A DNA stretch of 10,542 nucleotides from Planctomycetaceae bacterium (GTDB taxonomy: Bacteria > Planctomycetota > Planctomycetia > Pirellulales > Thermoguttaceae): NCBI GenBank assembly GCA_031257725.1, contig JAIROD010000247.1, forward strand, positions 1 to 10,542, read 5' to 3'. Both the position numbers and the translations under genes were made by a program. Positions 3,738-10,122 of this stretch are shown here, one piece after another. Numbering within the stretch: the stretch's first letter is position 1; every line of letters begins with the position of its first letter. The notes under the pieces were generated by a model. That model did not search any database and was not told where the DNA came from. It worked only from the letters and a program-made list of their open reading frames with translations.

Positions 3738-6128
3738 TTATTCATGTTTTACGCGGTCTGTAACTTCTTTACGTTTTGCTTTATTGAAACGTTCAAGCGT
3801 TCCGACCAGATAGCCGGTGATTCGGCGGATTCGTTCAAAAGGAATGTCTCTCTCTTCACGACCGCATTGCGGGCAAACGTCTTTGATAACTCCGGTGTAA
3901 CCGCAAACCGTATCACGATCAACCGGATGATTCACTGAACCATAACCAATGCCGGAATCACACATCACATGAATGATCTTTTCAAACGCTTCAGGGTTTT
4001 GCGTAACATCACCGTCAACCTCGACGTATGTTATATGACCCGCATTCGTCAACGCATGATACGGCGACTCAATCCGAATTTTGTCTAAAATTGAAACTCG
4101 ATGATATACCGGAACATGAAAACTGTTTGTGTAATATTCCCGATCCGTTACACCTTCAATATTGCCGTAACATTCACGATCCAATTTGACAAACCGTCCC
4201 GATAATCCTTCAGCCGGTGTTGCAAGAAGTGTAAAATTGAGATTTGTTTTTTTACTGTACACATCAAGATAATGACGCATGTACGAAACAATTTCAAGTC
4301 CAAGATTTTGCGCTGTTTCACTTTCGCCGTGATGCGAACCAACCAACGCTTTTAACGTTTCCGCCAATCCGATAAATCCAACCGACAACGTTCCATGTTT
4401 CAAAACCTCACGAACTTCATCATCAGGTTGAAGATGTTCACTGTCAATCCAAACTCCTTCACCCATTAAAAACGGATAATTTCGTGCTTTTTTTGCCGAC
4501 TGAATTTCAAGACGTTCCAATAATTGCGCAACACAAAGATCAAGTTTGCGGTCAAGCTCTTCAAAAAACCATTCGATATTTCCGTGCGATTTTATAGCAA
4601 TTCGCGGAAGATTGATTGACGTGAAACTCAAATTACCGCGTCCCGGCGCAATCTCTCGACTCGGATCATGGACATTGCCGATCACCCGCGTCCGGCAACC
4701 CATATAGGCAATTTCCGTTTCGTAGTTTCCTTCAACATAATATTTCAAATTAAACGGAGCATCCAGAAATGCAAAATTCGGGAATAAACGTTTCGCACTC
4801 ACACGGCACGCAAGTTGAAAAAGATCATAATTCGGTTCGCCCTGATAACAATTAACTCCTTTTTTGACACGAAAAACGTGAATTGGAAAAATCGGCGTTT
4901 CGCCGTTGCCCAAACCGCGTTCATGCGCAAGCAACACATTTTTCGTAACCATACGACCTTCCGGTGAAATATCCATTCCGTAATTGATTGTTGAAAACGG
5001 CGTTTGCGCACCGGCACGCGAATGCATCGTGTTGAGATTGTGAATAAGAGCTTCCATCGCCTGAAATGTCGCCAGATCAACTTCTTCCAAAGATTTTCGC
5101 AACGAATATGTCTGACAACGCCGAACCAATTCAACGTCAAATCCGGTATCGGTTAAGATTTCAGATTCTCGTTGCACATAATCGACATTCTCTTCCAGAC
5201 GGAGAACATAACCTTCCGCAAGAAGTTTTTTTTGCACGGAATTTGTCAATGTTTCCCAATTCTGAACTGTTTTTCCGTTAAGAACATCCGACAACTCCAA
5301 CGATTTTGCAAGATTACGCCGATAACATTTACGAAACGTTTTCGCAACTCCCGGCGCAAGTCCGTAATCGAAATTGACAATACTTTGACCGCCGTGTTGA
5401 TCGTTTTGATTCGACTGAATTGCAATACATGCCAGCGCGGAATAACTTTGAATATCATTCGGTTCCCGTAACACGCCATGACCTGTTGAGAATCCGCCGT
5501 GAAAAAGTTTCAATAAATCAATCTGACAACACGTTGTAGTCATTGTCAAAAAATCAAGATCATGAATATGAATATCCCCGTCGCGATGAGCTGCGGAGTG
5601 TTTTGTATTCAGAACGAACATTTCATAAAATTGTTTTGCGCCTTCGCTGCCGTATTTGAGCATTGTCCCCATTGCGGTATCGCCGTTGACGTTGGCGTTT
5701 TCACGTTTGATTTCGCTGTCTGCCGCGCTTTTGTACGTTATATCTTCATACGTCCGCATCAAACGCGTATTCCGTTCGCGCATTCGAGATCTTTCCGCAC
5801 GATAAATCATGTACGCTTTTGCGGTGCGGACATGTCCGGCTTCGACAAGAACCTGCTCGACTATATCCTGAACTTCCTCTACATCCGGCTGATTCATCTG
5901 ACGTTCCGCAAGTTTTGTGTCAACAAGTTGAGCAAGTTTCAATAAATAATTTTCATCCCGATCCGCTCCGCAAGCGTGAAACGCTTTTCGCATTGCTGCC
6001 GCAATTTTTTCGAGACAAAATTTCATCTGCCGCCCGTCGCGCTTAATAATAATCGACGTTAAAGGATCCGCTTGTGTACGAATATGAACTAGAACCGGGT
6101 TAGTTGTGTTAAGTGTTGTTTGAGACAT
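3738..6128 (-). CDS. nrdD: Anaerobic (class III) ribonucleoside-triphosphate reductase
   Basis: NrdD reduces ribonucleoside triphosphates to deoxyribonucleotides without oxygen, using a glycyl radical made by the radical-SAM activase NrdG. The 796-residue protein starts with an ATP-cone (about 24-115, SIIIKRDGRQMKF onward) that senses ATP/dATP. The catalytic barrel follows, with the HIHDLDF segment (187-193), TPFSTINYG (376-384) and YMGCRTRV, whose Cys478 is the expected thiyl-radical residue. The C-terminus has the zinc site (Cys742, Cys752, Cys755) and the radical loop RITGYLVG with Gly772. The first zinc position, CYEC in E. coli, reads DTVC here, leaving three cysteines. GGAAG precedes the ATG by 7 nt. 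A cobalamin riboswitch lies upstream. No nrdG is seen in the window. The 3' end is the source of two truncated copies downstream. Confidence 0.97.
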   Translation of the reverse strand: MSQTTLNTTNPVLVHIRTQADPLTSIIIKRDGRQMKFCLEKIAAAMRKAFHACGADRDENYLLKLAQLVDTKLAERQMNQPDVEEVQDIVEQVLVEAGHVRTAKAYMIYRAERSRMRERNTRLMRTYEDITYKSAADSEIKRENANVNGDTAMGTMLKYGSEGAKQFYEMFVLNTKHSAAHRDGDIHIHDLDFLTMTTTCCQIDLLKLFHGGFSTGHGVLREPNDIQSYSALACIAIQSNQNDQHGGQSIVNFDYGLAPGVAKTFRKCYRRNLAKSLELSDVLNGKTVQNWETLTNSVQKKLLAEGYVLRLEENVDYVQRESEILTDTGFDVELVRRCQTYSLRKSLEEVDLATFQAMEALIHNLNTMHSRAGAQTPFSTINYGMDISPEGRMVTKNVLLAHERGLGNGETPIFPIHVFRVKKGVNCYQGEPNYDLFQLACRVSAKRLFPNFAFLDAPFNLKYYVEGNYETEIAYMGCRTRVIGNVHDPSREIAPGRGNLSFTSINLPRIAIKSHGNIEWFFEELDRKLDLCVAQLLERLEIQSAKKARNYPFLMGEGVWIDSEHLQPDDEVREVLKHGTLSVGFIGLAETLKALVGSHHGESETAQNLGLEIVSYMRHYLDVYSKKTNLNFTLLATPAEGLSGRFVKLDRECYGNIEGVTDREYYTNSFHVPVYHRVSILDKIRIESPYHALTNAGHITYVEVDGDVTQNPEAFEKIIHVMCDSGIGYGSVNHPVDRDTVCGYTGVIKDVCPQCGREERDIPFERIRRITGYLVGTLERFNKAKRKEVTDRVKHE

Positions 6129-6161
6129 TTTGAACTTCCGTGTTTATTGGAAAATAAAGGG

Positions 6162-6199
6162 TTAAAATTGTTAGTAAATATTAAAATTGTTAGTAAATA
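6162..6199. repeat. Perfect 19-bp tandem repeat before nrdD
   Basis: TTAAAATTGTTAGTAAATA occurs twice head to tail with no spacer, followed by ATTGTTA, which begins a partial third unit. The distance to the nrdD ATG is 34 nt. Spacing and position fit a repeated regulator-binding site, but the motif does not resemble the NrdR box as I know it. Confidence 0.8.
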
Positions 6200-6224
6200 A
6201 TTGTTAAAAAAACACACGCACGAC

Positions 6225-6329
6225 CAATTTCTAAAAACTATTCTTGTCCGCAAATTTTTACAAAATGCCGTCAATTTTTTTCGTGAAAATTTTGTTAATT
6301 TTGTCTAAAAAATAAGTTTTTAGAAATTG
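6225..6329. repeat. Perfect 15-bp inverted repeat with 75-nt spacer
   Basis: CAATTTCTAAAAACT (6225-6239) and its exact complement (6315-6329) flank an AT-rich interval. In the nrdD leader RNA they could pair and loop out the middle; alternatively they are two operator halves. Confidence 0.75.
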
Positions 6330-6602
6330 CCTACCATTGTATTAATTTCGGAGTATTACTCGTTTCAATAAAATTTTATTCTATATTGAAAGGATGTTGC
6401 ATAATAAATCCGCAGCAACACTGTTTTGTGTTGTTCATTTGATTTCCTACCGGAGAATCATACCGACATGACCGTATGATAGACAATCCTTCATCAAAAG
6501 ATTCCTATCTTTTACTCCTTTGTGTGAATGGCAACACTTTAAGCGTGCGAAATCAACATCAAACCTTTTATCTCTTTGTCCTTCGCAAATGAAAAAGGCA
6601 TT

Positions 6603-6768
6603 CCTTATAGAATTGGTAGGTCTTCTGACTTCCGGCAAAAAACGTTGCCTTCTCAATTTCGTATGAAATCAATGGCGTTGTGTGAATTACGTTTCCGACA
6701 CCGGTTACAGCGGCGAGGACCGTTTCGGTTTTGCACCGAATTCCCTGTTCAACCTGATTCAAGATAAA
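6603..6768 (-). ncRNA. Cobalamin (B12) riboswitch aptamer upstream of nrdD
   Basis: Read on the minus strand, the conserved aptamer parts appear in order: GAACAGGGAATTCGGTGCAA near the 5' side, the core GCCGCTGTAACCGG (6714-6701), and the B12 box AAGTCAGAAGACCTACC (6631-6615) at the 3' end. The 5' AGGTT can pair with the box's ACCT. These are the signature elements of the adenosylcobalamin-type riboswitch. The next gene on this strand is nrdD, 470 nt away. In bacteria that also have the B12-dependent class II reductase, such riboswitches are known to lower B12-independent reductases when cobalamin is present, and that is the likely role here. A promoter lies just upstream at 6805-6832. I could not identify a definite terminator or sequestered ribosome binding site. 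Confidence 0.9.
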
Positions 6769-6804
6769 TCAGACCAAGCACCAATTCCTCAATAACACCG
6801 GCCA

Positions 6805-6832
6805 ATTTTAGTCAACAAAGTGTTTTCGTCAA
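6805..6832 (-). promoter_or_regulatory. Promoter of the riboswitch-nrdD transcript
   Basis: On the minus strand TTGACG (6832-6827) and TAAAAT (6810-6805) are 16 bp apart, each matching 5 of 6 consensus bases. The transcript would start near 6797, about 30 nt before the conserved part of the cobalamin aptamer. Confidence 0.6.
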
Positions 6833-6840
6833 GACCCCGC

Positions 6841-6866
6841 AAAATTCCCGCTGATATATTACCATT
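6841..6866. repeat. Inverted copy of the gnd promoter motif
   Basis: This 26-bp segment is the reverse complement of 9951-9975, with one extra G in the shared AATGGTAATATATCAGCGG...AATTTT. At 9951 it contains the -10 box of gnd. Here the surrounding sequence has no matching -35, and no gene follows in the corresponding direction. Confidence 0.75.
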
Positions 6867-6909
6867 TTTTAATGGAACAAACATCACTCAAATGGTGCAC
6901 AAAGTATAT

Positions 6910-7404
6910 TTATGAAAATTTCATGGAGCAATTACATTTTTTAAATTTTACGATAATTACATCACCGTCGAATTCGGAATGTTCAATTTCTTCGCGGATC
7001 ATATTGAGAGTTTTTTGTTGCGATGCTCCGCCGGTTCCTGCTCCGATCAGTGGAAAGGCAATTGAACGATAATTTTTTTCCTTTGCCAAAGCGATTGCGG
7101 AACGAACCGATTTTCGAATCGAATATTCGGTAGCGAACCAAAACATGTTGATGCCGGCAACATGAATGATTCCGCGAAACGGTAATGTTCCTGCGTTGGT
7201 GTGAACCGCTCCGCCAAGCGGAAGGAGTCCGTGCTTGGCGAGCTCACGAAACGGTTCATAACCGCCGCGCCGTTTAATGGCAGCAGAAACTCCTTGCGGC
7301 AGAAGCAACCACCACGGAATAAAATTACGATTCCAAGTGTTGACAATCACTTCAACATCTTGGTCAAGTAAATCGCCCTCAACAATATGAATTGTAGGAA
7401 ACAT
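6910..7404 (-). CDS. Macrodomain protein (ADP-ribose binding or hydrolysing)
   Basis: The 164-residue protein is a single macrodomain. Strand one reads IHIVEGDLLDQDVEVIVNTWN, with the DLL and VN elements that contact the adenine and the distal ribose. It continues LLLPQGVSAAIKRRGG, then PLGGAVHTNAGTLPFRGIIHVAG and the phosphate-binding loop PLIGAGTGG. Macrodomains bind ADP-ribose and often remove it from proteins, nucleic acids or O-acetyl-ADP-ribose. VNTWNRN replaces the common VNAAN, which is the sort of substitution seen in divergent subfamilies, so the substrate is uncertain. AGGGA lies 6-7 nt before the ATG. It follows the 225-residue protein gene by 83 bp on the same strand, and the two may be cotranscribed. 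A small hairpin lies beyond its stop at 6862-6875, but it lacks a T run. Confidence 0.88.
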   Translation of the reverse strand: MFPTIHIVEGDLLDQDVEVIVNTWNRNFIPWWLLLPQGVSAAIKRRGGYEPFRELAKHGLLPLGGAVHTNAGTLPFRGIIHVAGINMFWFATEYSIRKSVRSAIALAKEKNYRSIAFPLIGAGTGGASQQKTLNMIREEIEHSEFDGDVIIVKFKKCNCSMKFS

Positions 7405-7487
7405 AAAAATCCCTGTACTTGATGAATCTATTTTTTGGTAACTAACAGGTTTGTCCGTAATAAATTTTTCTTTGAGAATCTGATTGT

Positions 7488-8165
7488 TTAACCCCAGTCT
7501 AAAATTGCGTACTTATGTTTTGAAAGGGTGGATTCTATTGGTATTAAAAAATCATTTCGCAACAAATTTATTCGTGTTTCATAAAGTTCCCTTCGTGCTT
7601 TTTCTATTTTGTTTTGTGGAACCACATTTTTGAAGAATGTTGCCATAAATGCTGTCCAAAGTCCAAAAGTGTTTGGTAACAGTTGAATTACATTTTCGTT
7701 TGGATCAGGTCCTTCTGTTTCCAAATGTTGAAGCACCGATATGATTGCTTGCTGAAGTGAAAGCAATAACTCATGATCGAGAATAAACACTTCACGACCG
7801 CTTGTATTCATTTTTTTCAAAATTGGATGTTTCAGATAAACCGGTAAAACCTCTGTAAAAATTGGTTCAATAGTTTCTGATTCAATATCAAAAACTTCAG
7901 TCGGAGAAAATTTTTCAAACATCACTTCTTCACCAACAATCAAATTACGAATAGCCGATTCCATATCACAACCCGAATAACCATCAAAAACCAGACCTCT
8001 TTCAACAAGATGATTCACAAGCAATTCAACATTCTTGATCTCAAAAAAAGATTTCGCACAATAATTAAAGTATTCTAAAAGAATTTCTCTTGACCGCGAT
8101 GTGTCACTACGAAAAGCGTCAAATTTATCATTAGAGTAAGAATAAAAATACCACGCCATTGACAT
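7488..8165 (-). CDS. Hypothetical protein of 225 residues
   Basis: I do not recognise this family. The protein starts MSMAWYFYSYSND; AAGGTG lies 6 nt before this ATG, and an in-frame GTG 3 codons upstream overlaps that site and is less likely. It is soluble in character, with no signal peptide or membrane segment. It is rich in acidic and aromatic residues. The middle part (about 60-110) contains FDGYSGCDMESAIRNLIVGEE, and the C-terminal third (about 140-215) reads as long amphipathic helices rich in Leu, Lys, Arg and Glu, ending in KYAILDWG. The frame is clean and codon use is like that of its neighbours. It lies upstream of the macrodomain gene on the same strand and may share its transcript. 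Confidence 0.75.
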   Translation of the reverse strand: MSMAWYFYSYSNDKFDAFRSDTSRSREILLEYFNYCAKSFFEIKNVELLVNHLVERGLVFDGYSGCDMESAIRNLIVGEEVMFEKFSPTEVFDIESETIEPIFTEVLPVYLKHPILKKMNTSGREVFILDHELLLSLQQAIISVLQHLETEGPDPNENVIQLLPNTFGLWTAFMATFFKNVVPQNKIEKARRELYETRINLLRNDFLIPIESTLSKHKYAILDWG

Positions 8166-8315
8166 TGCATTCACCTTATTTTTTAAAAAAACAACTCAAC
8201 TATTTTGAAACGAATATCGAATTTTAAAGTGTTGTGAGGAGTATATTCCTGTTGTTTCATAATTTAGGGGGAACATTTATATTCGACCGCTCTTTTAGTA
8301 ACGGCGAGATATTAA

Positions 8316-8366
8316 ACCGGGCAACCTTTGCTATTTGCTACAAGGTTGCCATGCGTCCGCCGGTCA
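8316..8366. other. Structured intergenic element with a two-tier stem
   Basis: ACCGG at the left edge can pair with CCGGT at the right edge, enclosing a 9-bp perfect stem (GGCAACCTT at 8320-8328 with its complement at 8342-8350) and a 13-nt loop. The 14 bases between the inner stem and the right outer arm stay unpaired. It lies between the 225-residue protein gene and the gnd terminator in an otherwise empty stretch (8166-8390). I cannot match it to a known RNA family, and its strand is unknown. Confidence 0.5.
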
Positions 8367-8390
8367 ACGTCTGCGGCTTTGGGTCAAAAA

Positions 8391-8418
8391 AACACCGGCA
8401 CTGTAAATCACCGGTGCT
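8391..8418 (-). terminator. Intrinsic terminator of gnd
   Basis: On the minus strand a GC-rich stem (AGCACCGG with CCGGTGTT, one G-T pair) with a 12-nt loop is followed by a T7 run ending at 8386. The hairpin begins 1-2 nt after the gnd stop codon. This is a textbook rho-independent terminator. Confidence 0.9.
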
Positions 8419-8419
8419 G

Positions 8420-9907
8420 TTATTGTTTTTCGGTGATCCAATCGGTGTGAAAGGGACCTTCACCGGGTTTGTCGGTTCTCAGATAAGTGTGTGCGCCGAA
8501 GTAATCGCGTTGTGCTTGTAACAGATTTGCCGGCAGAACTTCCGAGCGGTATGAATCATAATACGACAACGCTGTTGAAAACGCCGGAACCGGAATACCC
8601 AATTCAATCGCCGTTTTGACCACATGCCGCCACGCCTCCTGAGCCGATTCGACTACCTCCTTGAAATAAGGGGCGAGTAACAAGTTTTCGAGTTTCGGAT
8701 CAGCGTCGAACGCTTCTTTAATCCGTTCAAGAAATACTGCACGAATAATACAACCGCCGCGCCAAAGCATGGCTATCGGACCATATTGTAACTGCCAGTC
8801 GTATTCCCTGCCGGCTGCCTGCATTTGAACATAGCCCTGAGCATACGAACAAATTTTGGAAGCGTAAAGAGCTTTGCGAATTTGTTCGACGAAGATTTTT
8901 TTGTCGCCTTTATAGGTTCCGGCGGGACCGTTTAGAATTTTTGATGCACGGGTTCGTGCTTCTTTCATTGCAGAAATACACCGTGCGTAAACTGCTTCTG
9001 TAACAAGACTGCTTGGCGCACCGACATCAAGAGCAAGTTGACTCATCCATTTACCGGTTCCTTTTGCTCCGGCAGTATCAAGAATCAAATCGACAAGATA
9101 GTTTCCGGTTTCTTTATCTTTGACGGTGAAAATATCTTTGGTAATATCAATCAGATAGCTATCAAGTTCCCCTTTGTTCCATTCGGAAAATGTTTCGTAA
9201 ATTTCTTTATTGGAGAAGTTGAGGGCATTTTTGAGCATCCAGTAGGCTTCGCAAATTAACTGCATATCGCCGTACTCAATACCGTTGTGAACCATTTTAA
9301 CGTAATGACCTGCGCCGCGCGGTCCCACCCATTCACAACAGGGAATATCTTTTTTTGTACCGACTTTTGCAGAGATTGACTGAAAAATATCTTTAACAAG
9401 CCCCCATGCTTTTTCAGAACCGCCGGGCATCATACTGGGACCTTTTCGTGCGCCTTCTTCACCGCCGGAAACTCCGGTACCGATGTACAAAAATCCTTGC
9501 TCTTCGACAAATTTGGTACGCCGTTCTGTGTCACGAAAATGCGTATTCCCGCCGTCGATGATTACATCGCCGGGTTCGAGCAAGGTCAAGAGTTCCTCAA
9601 TCACCGCGTCAATTGCCGCAACTTTCGGATACAACGCAACTTCAGGAGCCGGTACCGCGTCTTTCGATTGAATCATCAGCATCACTTTTCGCGGACGTTT
9701 CAATTTTGAAACGAGTTCTTTCAACGAGTGAGTTCCGGCGAGATGGCCGCCTTTTGCCTTACATTCGGGTTGGTTGACAAACTCATCCACTTTGGAAATG
9801 GTACGGTTAAACACGGCAACGTTATAACCATGATCCGCCATGTTGAGAACCAGATTCTGTCCCATCACGGCAAGACCCATCAAACCAATGTCATAATTTT
9901 CATTCAT
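8420..9907 (-). CDS. gnd: 6-phosphogluconate dehydrogenase, decarboxylating
   Basis: This enzyme of the oxidative pentose phosphate pathway converts 6-phosphogluconate and NADP+ to ribulose 5-phosphate, CO2 and NADPH. The 495-residue protein starts at MNENYDIGLM. An in-frame ATG 15 codons upstream lies at the predicted transcription start and is rejected. Visible motifs are the dinucleotide loop GLMGLAVMGQNL, IIDGGNTHFRDTERR, the GTGVSGGEEGARKGPS signature, GAGHYVKMVHNGIEYGD with catalytic Lys204 and Glu211, and the C-terminal AQRDYFGAHTY...FHTDW. It is longer than the 468-residue E. coli enzyme partly because of about 14 extra residues at 81-99, right after MLMIQ in the coenzyme-binding domain. 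There is no clear Shine-Dalgarno site. It has its own promoter and terminator, so it is a single-gene unit. Confidence 0.97.
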   Translation of the reverse strand: MNENYDIGLMGLAVMGQNLVLNMADHGYNVAVFNRTISKVDEFVNQPECKAKGGHLAGTHSLKELVSKLKRPRKVMLMIQSKDAVPAPEVALYPKVAAIDAVIEELLTLLEPGDVIIDGGNTHFRDTERRTKFVEEQGFLYIGTGVSGGEEGARKGPSMMPGGSEKAWGLVKDIFQSISAKVGTKKDIPCCEWVGPRGAGHYVKMVHNGIEYGDMQLICEAYWMLKNALNFSNKEIYETFSEWNKGELDSYLIDITKDIFTVKDKETGNYLVDLILDTAGAKGTGKWMSQLALDVGAPSSLVTEAVYARCISAMKEARTRASKILNGPAGTYKGDKKIFVEQIRKALYASKICSYAQGYVQMQAAGREYDWQLQYGPIAMLWRGGCIIRAVFLERIKEAFDADPKLENLLLAPYFKEVVESAQEAWRHVVKTAIELGIPVPAFSTALSYYDSYRSEVLPANLLQAQRDYFGAHTYLRTDKPGEGPFHTDWITEKQ

Positions 9908-9956
9908 TTTTGTATAAAATTTGTTAAAGTTAAATTGGTTAAAGAAAAACAATGGT

Positions 9957-9985
9957 AATATATCAGCGGAATTTTTTTATGTCAA
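9957..9985 (-). promoter_or_regulatory. Promoter of gnd
   Basis: On the minus strand TTGACA (9985-9980) and TATATT (9962-9957) are 17 bp apart. Transcription would start near 9950, leaving a 5' leader of about 43 nt before the ATG at 9907. The -10 region belongs to the repeat shared with 6841-6866. Confidence 0.75.
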
Positions 9986-10090
9986 TATTTGTTGGGTTTA
10001 ATTCACGGTTTCCAATCAGTCATGCGGGGACAACATTTTATTAACCGTATATTTCTGCATACGTTAGGCAACCTCTTTCACACGAAGTCT

Positions 10091-10118
10091 TGACTTTCAA
10101 CTTCAACTTTTCAACTAT
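10091..10118. repeat. Short AGTTGAA microrepeats after aroH
   Basis: The 28 bp immediately after the aroH stop contain three AGTTGAA units on the minus strand with small spacers. It is a low-complexity run with no stem and no T tract, so not a terminator. The rest of 9986-10090 holds nothing I can name. Confidence 0.45.
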
Positions 10119-10122
10119 TTCT

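Larger units (their letters stand above)
6129..6600 (-). other. Long nrdD leader between riboswitch and start codon
   Basis: These 470 nt hold no convincing gene but much structure. Two adjacent perfect copies of TTAAAATTGTTAGTAAATA (6162-6180 and 6181-6199) lie 34 nt before the nrdD ATG, and a third partial TAACAATT is next to them. A perfect 15-bp inverted repeat, CAATTTCTAAAAACT at 6225-6239 and its complement at 6315-6329, is separated by 75 nt of AT-rich sequence. AATAAAATTTTATT (6367-6380) is a 14-bp palindrome. Hairpins occur at 6416-6433 (CAACAC), 6457-6480 (ATCATAC) and 6496-6513 (AAAAGAT with a 4-nt loop). A 20-codon ORF (6376-6438) with a usable AGGA site contains three consecutive cysteines. 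This region may hold the riboswitch expression platform, a second promoter or operators; I cannot tell which. Confidence 0.6.

Noticed and set aside
6129..6160. NrdR box search near the nrdD start
   Set aside because: No pair of ACAC/TGTGT-like NrdR boxes was visible here or in the nearby repeats.
6447..6656. Minus-strand ORF of 69 codons across the riboswitch 3' part
   Set aside because: It reads through the B12 box and has no ribosome binding site; the region is explained by the aptamer.
8234..8521. Plus-strand ORF of 95 codons
   Set aside because: It crosses the gnd terminator and runs antisense into gnd; it is a chance open frame.
9908..9952. Longer gnd start adding MFFFNQF...
   Set aside because: It falls at the predicted transcription start and lacks a ribosome binding site; the family starts at the residues just before the GLMGLAVMG loop.
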